Positions 53,997-61,743 of a stretch of DNA of 64,000 nt are shown piece by piece. Source of the stretch: Oscillospiraceae bacterium (GTDB taxonomy: Bacteria > Bacillota > Clostridia > Oscillospirales > CAG-272); contig SVSJ01000006.1 in assembly GCA_015064355.1 (NCBI GenBank), positions 1 through 64,000 on the forward strand. Reading direction: 5' to 3'. Positions within the stretch are counted from its first letter, which is position 1. The number at the start of each line of letters is the position of its first letter. The notes beneath the pieces were generated by a model, which worked only from the letters and a program-made list of their open reading frames with translations, made no database searches and was not told the DNA's origin. A program made the translations under genes and the position numbers.

Positions 53997-54713
53997 TTGT
54001 TTAATTTTACTGTTCAGGACGTTATTGATATCCTGTATAGAATTCCATGTGTGCTTATTGCGCTGATCCTTCACGAGGTCGCCCACGGCTGGGTTGCTTA
54101 TAAGCTTGGCGACCCCACAGCGCGAAACCTTGGCCGATTGACCCTTAATCCCCTGAAGCATTTGAACCCTATCGGCACCCTGTGTATGATATTCTTCCGC
54201 TTCGGCTGGGCCAATCCCGTTCCCGTTAATATGCGCTACTTTAAAAAGCCCAGACGGGACATGGCCATTGTCGCTCTTGCAGGACCTGTCACAAATATGA
54301 TCCTTGCGGTCATTGGCGGATTACTGTATGCTACATTCTTCAAATTTTTCCTCTCGAATGATATAGTTACCTACAGCTATTACATTGGGAACACCGCCGC
54401 TCTGCCCCCTGCTACTTTTTGGATTTCCTTGAAGGTAGCGCTGGTGGAAATGTCACTTACGTTTATGTTTTTGAATATCTCTCTGGCTGTGTTCAATTTG
54501 ATTCCTATCAATCCCCTTGACGGATCGAGGATCCTTCATTTGCTCCTCCCTGCTAAGGCTTACTACTGGCTTATGCAGCACGAGCGTTATATTATGATAG
54601 GTCTTATGGTCCTCCTTTGGACCGGCATTATCACAAAGCCCCTTTCTGCCGTTGTTATGTGGGTAGCTAACGGCATCATTGATATTATTACTTTAATTCC
54701 GTTCTTTGGGTAA
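53997..54713 (+). CDS. Site-2 protease family (M50) membrane protein
   Basis: 238 residues; TTG start six bases after GGAGG. Five to six membrane helices. Zinc motif HEVAHGW (~25-31) and the second motif NPLDGSRIL (~172-180). This short M50 form (SREBP/YwhC-like) lacks a PDZ domain. Substrate unknown. It precedes scpA by three bases, an order common in Firmicutes (ywhC-type gene, scpA, scpB), so the genes are one operon. Confidence 0.92.
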   Translation: MFNFTVQDVIDILYRIPCVLIALILHEVAHGWVAYKLGDPTARNLGRLTLNPLKHLNPIGTLCMIFFRFGWANPVPVNMRYFKKPRRDMAIVALAGPVTNMILAVIGGLLYATFFKFFLSNDIVTYSYYIGNTAALPPATFWISLKVALVEMSLTFMFLNISLAVFNLIPINPLDGSRILHLLLPAKAYYWLMQHERYIMIGLMVLLWTGIITKPLSAVVMWVANGIIDIITLIPFFG

Positions 54714-54716
54714 ATT

Positions 54717-55496
54717 ATGGAAATTATTAATTACAAATTTGAGTTATTTGAGGGTCCCTTGGATCTGCTTCTCACATTGGTTGAAAAGAATAAAGTGAAA
54801 ATCGAGGATATCCCTATTGACCTCATTTGCGATCAGTATATGGAGTATATCCGCGAGGCTTCCCTTTACAATATTGAGCTTGCATGCGAGTTTTTATATA
54901 TGGCAAGTGAACTTATGCTTATCAAGAGCCGTATGCTCCTGCCACGAGATCCCGAAAAGGATGAGGACCCCAGAAAGATCCTTATTGACGCCATCCTCGA
55001 ATATCAAAAGGCAAAGCTTGCAGCAACAGAGCTATCCGATCTTTATATGGAATACGGCACCCGTATGGTTAAGGAAACCGATGACATCTCTCCTGACAAG
55101 ACTTATGTTGCGGATCATTCCATAGAGCTTCTTCGTGCGGCGCTTATTCACGTATTCACAGAAACAAAACTAAACGAGAAAACCGCTCAAAAGGAATTTG
55201 ACAACATCGTAAACGCACCGAGAATCCCCGTGCATACGATCATCACAAATCTTCTGACCAATCTTCGTCAGGGCGACGTTTTCCTTGATGGATTCCTTCG
55301 CGATTCCGAAAACAAGTCGGAAATAATCGCAAAGTTCATTGGTATTCTCGAGCTGCTCAAATCCCACATCATCTCAATTAACGATGATATGGCTGATCCG
55401 GAAACCGGTGTAACAAATATGGCAACCCACGCAAAGATCTCCCTTATTGCGTCTGATGCGGAAATAGAATTCTCCGCTCTTGACAGTTATCAATAA
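54717..55496 (+). CDS. scpA: Segregation and condensation protein A
   Basis: 259 residues. FELFEGPLDLLLTLVEKNKVKIEDIPID (here in part, ~8-28) is the kleisin N-terminus that binds the SMC neck; the middle has ELMLIKSRMLLPRDP; the C-terminus has the winged helix. With ScpB and SMC it forms the condensin that organises the chromosome. Downstream of the M50 gene, followed by scpB after 19 bases. Confidence 0.97.
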   Translation: MEIINYKFELFEGPLDLLLTLVEKNKVKIEDIPIDLICDQYMEYIREASLYNIELACEFLYMASELMLIKSRMLLPRDPEKDEDPRKILIDAILEYQKAKLAATELSDLYMEYGTRMVKETDDISPDKTYVADHSIELLRAALIHVFTETKLNEKTAQKEFDNIVNAPRIPVHTIITNLLTNLRQGDVFLDGFLRDSENKSEIIAKFIGILELLKSHIISINDDMADPETGVTNMATHAKISLIASDAEIEFSALDSYQ

Positions 55497-55515
55497 AAGT
55501 ATAGGATTTAAAGTT

Positions 55516-56154
55516 ATGGACAATACAAATCAACTCCCTATTAACGAAGGACCCAACTACTCAATGGAAGAGCGTTTTGCAATTATCGAAGCGTGTCTTT
55601 TCGCCGCAGGTCACCCCCTTACATACGAAAGACTCGCGGACGTTTTGAATCTTACAGTAGCGGAATGCGAGGACACCGTTGAAAAAATGGCGGCTGTGTA
55701 TAACAATGACGCTCCCATTCCCCGGGGTGTTATGCTTGTGAGATTCCCCGAATCCTGCCAGCTTTGCACAAAGGAAGCCTATGGCGACCAGATCAAGATC
55801 GCTCTGGGTATGAAGCGTGGCGGTAATCTCTCCCAGTCTCTTCTTGAAGTTCTTGCTGTTATAGCTTACAATCAGCCTACAACTCGTGCCTTTGTTGATG
55901 CGGTACGCGGTGTTGACTCCAGCTATGCAGTTGGCGCTCTTACAGAAAAGGATCTCATTGAGCAGTGCGGCAGACTTGATGCCCCAGGACGTCCTTCCCT
56001 TTATCGCACCACAACAAAATTCCTCAGAGTATTCGGTATCTCCGAGCTTTCCGAGCTTCCCACCATTACTCTGAGAAATGATAACGGCGAACCCGTTGAG
56101 ATCACCCCTACTGCCGATCCCTTGACCGAGCAGGTGGGAATGGATATCGATTAA
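55516..56154 (+). CDS. scpB: Segregation and condensation protein B
   Basis: 212 residues from ATG 55516 (AGGA upstream). FAIIEACLFAAGHPLTYERLADVL opens the first winged helix (partly quoted), and LEVLAVIAYNQPTTRAFVDAV (~118-138) with VDSSYAVGALTEKDLIEQCG the second. Dimer partner of ScpA-SMC. Same operon as scpA. Confidence 0.97.
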   Translation: MDNTNQLPINEGPNYSMEERFAIIEACLFAAGHPLTYERLADVLNLTVAECEDTVEKMAAVYNNDAPIPRGVMLVRFPESCQLCTKEAYGDQIKIALGMKRGGNLSQSLLEVLAVIAYNQPTTRAFVDAVRGVDSSYAVGALTEKDLIEQCGRLDAPGRPSLYRTTTKFLRVFGISELSELPTITLRNDNGEPVEITPTADPLTEQVGMDID

Positions 56155-56201
56155 TTCGATAATCATAGTTAATTCAAATTTTGCAAACGGAGGTGAGTGG
56201 C

Positions 56202-56933
56202 ATGATCGTATTGTATATTCTTCTTGTAATCATACTGTTTTTTGCGCTTATACTCTCCCTTCACATCAAGGTGTTTATTAGGCTTGATAATGAGCTGCGG
56301 TTGCGAGTCGGACTTGGTCCTGTAATTATTACACTCTCACCCAAAAAGAAGAAGAAAGTAAAGGCTTCCGACTTCACCTATAAAAAACACCGTAAAAGAC
56401 TTCTTAAGGAAAAAAAGAAGCAGGACAAAAAATCCCGCAAGAGAGCCGAAAAGGAAGAAAAGAAGAAGCAGGCTAAGCTTCTGAAAAAAGAAGCTGAAAC
56501 TGCCGCAAAAGCAAGTGAAGAAGCGACCGCCGGCAACAAGCTCGGCTCGATTATGGAGCTTATCAAATTTGTCCTCTCGGAGCTTCCGGTATTTGCGTCT
56601 TACATTAAAACCGATATAAGACAGATCTACATTACGGTTGGCGGAAAGGATGCTGATGTGACAGCACGGTCATACGGCGCAATTTCTGCTATCCTTGCAA
56701 ATCTGATCGAGCTTCTCAAAAACAAAACCCAGTTACGCCCCGTAAAAGATCGGGCAGTCGGCGTTTTTGCGGATTTTACCGCAGAGAAGACATCCTACCG
56801 TCTTGATCTCTATTTCAGACTCCGTCTATTCTCCATAGTACGTGTCGGTTGGCACACACTTAAATGGTTCATTTCTCAAAAAATCCAAGAATCGAAAACA
56901 CAAGCTGCAGTGCAGCATAAAATACAAAAATAA
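56202..56933 (+). CDS. DUF2953 domain protein, membrane-anchored
   Basis: 243 residues from ATG 56202 (GGAGG eight bases upstream). N-terminal membrane helix (~2-24), a very Lys-rich coiled stretch (~45-115; runs such as KKKKKVKASD), then the DUF2953 region ending with FRLRLFSIVRVGWHTLKWF. It is the YtfI-type gene that precedes ytfJ in B. subtilis, consistent with the next gene here. Expected link to sporulation; biochemistry unknown. Confidence 0.82.
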   Translation: MIVLYILLVIILFFALILSLHIKVFIRLDNELRLRVGLGPVIITLSPKKKKKVKASDFTYKKHRKRLLKEKKKQDKKSRKRAEKEEKKKQAKLLKKEAETAAKASEEATAGNKLGSIMELIKFVLSELPVFASYIKTDIRQIYITVGGKDADVTARSYGAISAILANLIELLKNKTQLRPVKDRAVGVFADFTAEKTSYRLDLYFRLRLFSIVRVGWHTLKWFISQKIQESKTQAAVQHKIQK

Positions 56934-56960
56934 ATTAATTACTATATTCGGAGGTTTATT

Positions 56961-57392
56961 ATGGCTGAAAACACCAACAAACTTGGCGAGATGACTAAAT
57001 CCTCTCTTGAATCCATCCGCTCTCTTCTGGATGCCAACACTATTGTAGGCGATCCTATCGAAACAACAAGCGGCACTTGCATTATTCCTATTTCAAAGAT
57101 CTCCGTTGGATATGCGTCCGGCGGCGTGGACTACGCACAGAAAGAAGCAGCTTCCAAGCCTAACAATTTTGGCGGCGGCGGTGGCACAGGCCTTACTGTT
57201 ACTCCTGTAGCTTTCCTTGTTGTTGATGCAAACGGTGGCGTTAATATTCTTAATGTAAACTCCCCTGTTGCATCCGGCTCCGCCCCTGCTGATACTGTTT
57301 CTCAGGTTGTTGGATTCATCGAGCGTTCTCCCGAACTTATCGAAAGAATTAAGGCAATTTTTGCAAAGAAAAACGAAGAAAACAATATTTAA
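56961..57392 (+). CDS. ytfJ: GerW family sporulation protein YtfJ
   Basis: 143 residues. GerW core: IRSLLDANTIVGDPI, IPISKISVGYASGG and a Gly-rich turn (FGGGGGTGLTVTPVAF). In B. subtilis YtfJ is needed for normal germination and is expressed in the forespore. Follows the DUF2953 gene with AGG-type site, same order as in Bacillus; supports a spore-forming lineage. Confidence 0.93.
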   Translation: MAENTNKLGEMTKSSLESIRSLLDANTIVGDPIETTSGTCIIPISKISVGYASGGVDYAQKEAASKPNNFGGGGGTGLTVTPVAFLVVDANGGVNILNVNSPVASGSAPADTVSQVVGFIERSPELIERIKAIFAKKNEENNI

Positions 57393-57438
57393 CTTTTGCG
57401 GCGATATTTTTTGAGGATTTTTTACTTGCACTTCGCAA

Positions 57439-57463
57439 ATAATACGGATGAAATCTGTATTAT
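57439..57463 (+). repeat. Inverted repeat immediately before the dacF ribosome site
   Basis: ATAATACGGAT (57439-57449), loop GAA, ATCTGTATTAT (57453-57463): 11-bp arms with one G-U pair, directly adjacent to the site CGGAG. Could occlude or space the ribosome site, or be an operator. Confidence 0.5.
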
Positions 57464-57474
57464 CGGAGTGAAAT

Positions 57475-58584
57475 ATGAAATTTTTTCTTAAAACTATCGC
57501 CTTGCTCCTGTTTACTGCTTCTCTTCTGACCATAGGCGTAAACGGTATCGACGTGTCTGCACGGTCTGCTGTCCTTATCGAAGCCGACACCGGTGACGTG
57601 ATCTATAACAAGCACGCTGACGAGCGAATGTCTATGGCGAGCACCACAAAGATTATGACCGCACTTGTGGCTATAGAAAACGGGGATCTATCAAAAGAGG
57701 TATCCGTTGCAGAAGAAGCTTGCGGTATCGAGGGATCAAGCATTTACCTGACCCCAGGTGAGGTGCTCACCCTTGAGGATCTGCTGTACGCAGTAATGCT
57801 GGAAAGCGCAAACGATGCTGCTGCCGCTGTGGCATATGAGATTGCCGGTGGTATTGAGCCGTTTGCTGACCTTATGAATGAGACTGCTGCGCGACTTGGT
57901 CTTCTGGGCACTCATTTTACAAATCCACACGGACTTGACGAGGCTGACCACTACACTACGGCCCTTGACCTTGCGCGACTTGCGGCTTATGCGCTTGAAA
58001 ACGAACAATTTAAGACCATTGTCTCCACCTATAAAAAGCAAATACCTCTCAGCGGGGATGAGGGCACTCGCGTTCTTGTGAATCACAACAAGCTACTGCG
58101 GCTGTCAGAGGATGTTATCGGAGTAAAAACCGGTTTCACCAAGCACAGCGGTCGTTGTCTTGTGTCTGCCGCAGAGCGTGACGGAGTTCGGGTTATTGCA
58201 GTTACTCTGAACGCTCCAGACGACTGGAACGATCATCTCACCTTGCACGAGCTGGGATTCTCGGAGTATGAATCATACACCTTGGCGGAGCCCGGTGAGT
58301 TTACTGTGGAGATTCCCTGTACCGGTGCTAACGGCGGTCTTATTATGCTCCAAAATCGTGACGGACTTTCGCTTACAATGAAAAGGGGCAAGGAGATCAC
58401 CCACGAGATCATTGCAGATCATCTGCTGTTCGCGCCTGTGGAAATAGGCGAGGAGCTTGGTGCGGTGGTATTCTACTGCGACGGTCTGGAAATAGGGCGC
58501 GTTCCCTTGTATTCAACGGTTGAGGTAGCGCAGCCGGAAGAGACGCCGCCTTTTTATCAAAAAATTCTTGACTTATTCCGATGA
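57475..58584 (+). CDS. dacF: D-alanyl-D-alanine carboxypeptidase, DacF/PBP5 type
   Basis: 369 residues. Signal peptide (~1-25), S11 penicillin-binding domain with SMASTTKIMT (SxxK), SANDAA (SxN) and VKTGFTKHSG (KTG), then the C-terminal PBP5-like domain and an amphipathic tail (QKILDLF) for membrane attachment. Trims the terminal D-Ala of peptidoglycan stem peptides; the DacF group acts in spore cortex. Its position right after ytfJ fits. Followed by rluB after 13 bases. Confidence 0.94.
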   Translation: MKFFLKTIALLLFTASLLTIGVNGIDVSARSAVLIEADTGDVIYNKHADERMSMASTTKIMTALVAIENGDLSKEVSVAEEACGIEGSSIYLTPGEVLTLEDLLYAVMLESANDAAAAVAYEIAGGIEPFADLMNETAARLGLLGTHFTNPHGLDEADHYTTALDLARLAAYALENEQFKTIVSTYKKQIPLSGDEGTRVLVNHNKLLRLSEDVIGVKTGFTKHSGRCLVSAAERDGVRVIAVTLNAPDDWNDHLTLHELGFSEYESYTLAEPGEFTVEIPCTGANGGLIMLQNRDGLSLTMKRGKEITHEIIADHLLFAPVEIGEELGAVVFYCDGLEIGRVPLYSTVEVAQPEETPPFYQKILDLFR

Positions 58585-58597
58585 AATTCGGTGAATT

Positions 58598-59341
58598 ATG
58601 GAAAAAATACGACTTCAGAAATTTTTAAGTGAATGTGGGATAATGTCCCGTCGTGCTGCAGAAGCGGAGATTGCTGCCGGAAAGATCACGGTCAATGGGG
58701 TGAAAGCCTCTCTTGGCGACAAGATCGATCCGGATGTTGACACTGTTGAATACTGCGGCAAGGTCATTGAACAAAAAAACAGCGGTGGCATCAGTCGCCG
58801 CAATACATACTTAGCTCTGAACAAGCCTATCGGTTACGTTACAACCATGTCTGATGAGCAAGGCAGAAAGACTGTCCGCGATCTCCTTTCGAATGTTGGA
58901 ACGAGAGTTTATCCCGTTGGCAGACTGGATATGTATTCTGACGGGCTTCTGATCTGCACCGACGACGGAGAGCTGACAAACAAGATCACTCACCCCTCCC
59001 ACAGCATACCGAAGAAATACCTTGCTACCCTCACAGCGCACTTGACTGATGAGGATATCCGCAAGCTTGGCACTCCCTTTGAGCTTGACGGGTATATGCT
59101 CCGCCCCTTTGAGGTCCGGCTTGTTGAATACACTCGCACCTCTGGTGGAGACTCAACTGTGGTGGAATTCACTCTTCACGAGGGCAGAAATCGCGAGATC
59201 CGCAACATTTGCGCTCACTATGGATACAAGCTCACACGGCTAACCCGTATCTCCGTTGGTGAAATTAAGCTTGACGGTATTTCATCGGGCAAATGGCGTC
59301 ATCTCACAGAAGACGAAGTTCAATATCTGAAAAATATTTAA
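58598..59341 (+). CDS. rluB: Pseudouridine synthase RluB/RsuA family
   Basis: 247 residues. S4 RNA-binding domain (IRLQKFLSECGIMSRRAAE, ~4-22), then the catalytic motif GRLDMYSDGLLICTDDGEL (Asp ~110) and HEGRNREIRNI. Modifies 23S rRNA U2605-type position in RluB members. Typical placement near scpB in Firmicutes. Confidence 0.93.
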   Translation: MEKIRLQKFLSECGIMSRRAAEAEIAAGKITVNGVKASLGDKIDPDVDTVEYCGKVIEQKNSGGISRRNTYLALNKPIGYVTTMSDEQGRKTVRDLLSNVGTRVYPVGRLDMYSDGLLICTDDGELTNKITHPSHSIPKKYLATLTAHLTDEDIRKLGTPFELDGYMLRPFEVRLVEYTRTSGGDSTVVEFTLHEGRNREIRNICAHYGYKLTRLTRISVGEIKLDGISSGKWRHLTEDEVQYLKNI

Positions 59342-59351
59342 GAGGTATACT

Positions 59352-59765
59352 ATGTTTCAAGTTCAACCTGTTCGCTCCAGAGAATTGCAGGAGCAGATTG
59401 CCGATGCTATCGGATGCGAATTTCACAAAGATACATACGCGTTTTTTGCCGGTGAGGTAACTGATGACGGCACTACGGTGACTTCCCTGATTGGTCTTTG
59501 TCAGTTCACATTTGATCCCGAGAAGTCAGTGATCAAGTCCTTGGCTGCTGCCCCGGGGTCAGAGGAAGACGAGGCGATGACAATTCTTGTCCGCTCCGTT
59601 ATGTACTCGGTTTATCGTGCGGAGATACCGCTTATCGCTTTTGCCGAAGGTGTTTATCCAGACGACAAGATCAAGAAAATGGGCTTCCGCAATATAGGCG
59701 GCGAGTGGCAGATAGATCTCGTAAAGTTCTACGAATCCCCCTGTCATTACAACGCAGGAAAATAA
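59352..59765 (+). CDS. Conserved-looking unknown protein, GNAT-like fold possible
   Basis: 137 residues, no signal or membrane segment. The order CQFTFDPEKSVIKSLAAAPG, then DEAMTILVRSVMYSVYRAEI, then KKMGFRNIGGEW resembles a degenerate acetyltransferase (strand, helix, 'GF' strand), but the acetyl-CoA RxxGxG loop is absent. Ten bases after rluB, so the same operon. Function not assignable. Confidence 0.65.
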   Translation: MFQVQPVRSRELQEQIADAIGCEFHKDTYAFFAGEVTDDGTTVTSLIGLCQFTFDPEKSVIKSLAAAPGSEEDEAMTILVRSVMYSVYRAEIPLIAFAEGVYPDDKIKKMGFRNIGGEWQIDLVKFYESPCHYNAGK

Positions 59766-59773
59766 TAAAAGAA

Positions 59774-59812
59774 AACAGTCTTACGGAAAAACCTAAAGAC
59801 TGTTATTTTTTA
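59774..59812. terminator. Bidirectional terminator
   Basis: AACAGTCTT (59774-59782) and AAGACTGTT (59796-59804), A-run left and T-run right; between the rluB unit and the converging GH13 gene. Confidence 0.85.
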
Positions 59813-61741
59813 TATTATCTCGTCAATGTTCATGTCGCGCGGACAAGCGAAATACTCAACTCCGCCTTCGTTCACGGTGTATTCGCGCACCTGCTCGTCA
59901 GCTCCGTATAGCTTGCGAACTTTATCCGGGAATTTCAAGCAGATTTTACCTACACGGCTTGCTGCAACGATGATCTTCTCGTCTCCGTAAGTGAATGGTT
60001 CACGTACGTAAACAAAATGCTCGGGAGTGAGCTTCAGTACTCTGAACAGTCCATCACGGAACACTTCGTTGTTCTTTCTGATTCGTCCAATCCGTCTGTA
60101 GTGACGAAGAAGCTCGCGATTGATATTCGACCACGGGAAAGGCTTACGGCAGAACGGGTCCCGATAACCCTCAAGTCCTGCCTCGTCTCCGTAAAATACG
60201 CAAGGCGCCCCGGGGAGTCCGGCAATAACTGCATACGCAAACTTTAGTCTATCCACCGCCACCCGTCTCTGATCATCGTTCATTTTCGCAGTTGACAGCT
60301 CTCGATTGCTTCTATTTCCGCAGGGCTCGCCGCCAAGAACGGTAAGAATTCGCTCGGTGTCGTGAGTTCCAAGGAAGTTTAGCAGATTGTCAGAGGATTG
60401 CTTTGGGTATCTGCGATACAAGGTTTCCGTTGCCCACCGCAGAGCCTCCGCGTCACCGTGCATTGTATAGGCGATTATTGCAGCGCGCAGTGGGTAGTTC
60501 ATTACCGAGTCAAGCTGCCCGCCGAGAAGGTATTTTCTTCTCTCACCGTAGGCAACCTTGTCAGTGGCGTCCTCCCATACTTCACCAATGATTACACCAT
60601 CGGGATTGCGCTCCTTGACTGCCGTGCGCAAGTCCTCAAGGAACAGGTCAGAGATCTCGTCTGCTACGTCGAGTCGCCAGCCTGCAATCCCAGTGCACAT
60701 CCATTTATCAATAACGGAATTGCAAATAAAGCGGCGATAGTCCTCGTTTGAGCTATCAACTCGCGGCAGGATTTTCACACCCCACCAGCTATCGTATTCT
60801 TCGGGGAATTGGCTAAAGTTATACCAATCATAATATGGAGATTCCTTTGACTGATACGCTCCAAGAGAATCATACTTGCCGTGTCTGTTGAAATACACGC
60901 TGTCGTCGCCCGTGTGATTAAAAACGCCGTCAAGGATAACGTCGATTCCGTATTCCCTTGCCAGATCGCAGAGTTCCCGGAGAGCAACATCCCCTCCGAA
61001 CATTGAATCAACGGAAAGATAGTCACCGGTATCGTATTTGTGGTTGGAATACGCGTCAAACACAGGGCAAAGATAGATCGTACTTACTCCGAGAGATGCT
61101 ATGTACTCTAATTCTTCTGCAACGCCGTAAAGGTCACCGCCAAAGAACATATTGTTGGGTAGTGGCGCGCCGGGATACTCCGCGTACTGGGGAATTCCGT
61201 TGTCCCAGTCCTCGTTAAGCATCGCGCCCTCCTTTACCCCGCATTTGCCGCTTCTTTTGAATCGGTCAACGAATATCTGATACACAACGCCTCTACGGTA
61301 GCTCTCGGACGTTTTGTAGGCGTCATTATAAAGGAGAAGCTGACGCTCGCCAACGAAGTCTTTGAGCTCTGTGAGAGCCAGAGGACGCTCTCCGCCCAGA
61401 TAAACGGTTCCCTCATCGTTCTCCACCGCGTAATGGTAATAATACAGGCCTGTTTTATCTGTATCCTCGGTGTCACCAAACTTTTTGAAATTCAATTCGT
61501 GGGAGAATGTGAGGCAGTCTCCGTCATTCTTCACGTCGGTGAACCGTACCTTTCCGTACAGCTCCTTTTTGCCGCCCCATCCGTCCTTGTGGATAACCAT
61601 AACAACGGATTCAGCAGCCATTTCCTTCGGTATACTTACAGAAAAACGCACAGTGCCGCTGCAGGAGAAAGCTCCAAACAGCGACACATCACGGTTTTCA
61701 AGTATATCGAACTTTTTTTCTTCGAAATACTTATTTTTCAT
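59810..61741 (-). CDS. GH13 alpha-amylase/neopullulanase-type enzyme
   Basis: 643 residues. N-terminal beta-sandwich (~1-130, CBM34-like), then the barrel: GVVYQIFVDRF, region I DGVFNHT (271-277), nucleophile Asp358 in GWRLDVADE, acid Glu387 in GEVWED, and THD (Asp461) in FLGTHD. No signal peptide, so a cytoplasmic maltodextrin or glycogen hydrolase. Begins two bases after the stop of the glycogen phosphorylase gene with no strong ribosome site, so translation is probably coupled. Confidence 0.93.
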   Translation of the reverse strand: MKNKYFEEKKFDILENRDVSLFGAFSCSGTVRFSVSIPKEMAAESVVMVIHKDGWGGKKELYGKVRFTDVKNDGDCLTFSHELNFKKFGDTEDTDKTGLYYYHYAVENDEGTVYLGGERPLALTELKDFVGERQLLLYNDAYKTSESYRRGVVYQIFVDRFKRSGKCGVKEGAMLNEDWDNGIPQYAEYPGAPLPNNMFFGGDLYGVAEELEYIASLGVSTIYLCPVFDAYSNHKYDTGDYLSVDSMFGGDVALRELCDLAREYGIDVILDGVFNHTGDDSVYFNRHGKYDSLGAYQSKESPYYDWYNFSQFPEEYDSWWGVKILPRVDSSNEDYRRFICNSVIDKWMCTGIAGWRLDVADEISDLFLEDLRTAVKERNPDGVIIGEVWEDATDKVAYGERRKYLLGGQLDSVMNYPLRAAIIAYTMHGDAEALRWATETLYRRYPKQSSDNLLNFLGTHDTERILTVLGGEPCGNRSNRELSTAKMNDDQRRVAVDRLKFAYAVIAGLPGAPCVFYGDEAGLEGYRDPFCRKPFPWSNINRELLRHYRRIGRIRKNNEVFRDGLFRVLKLTPEHFVYVREPFTYGDEKIIVAASRVGKICLKFPDKVRKLYGADEQVREYTVNEGGVEYFACPRDMNIDEII

Positions 61742-61743
61742 TA

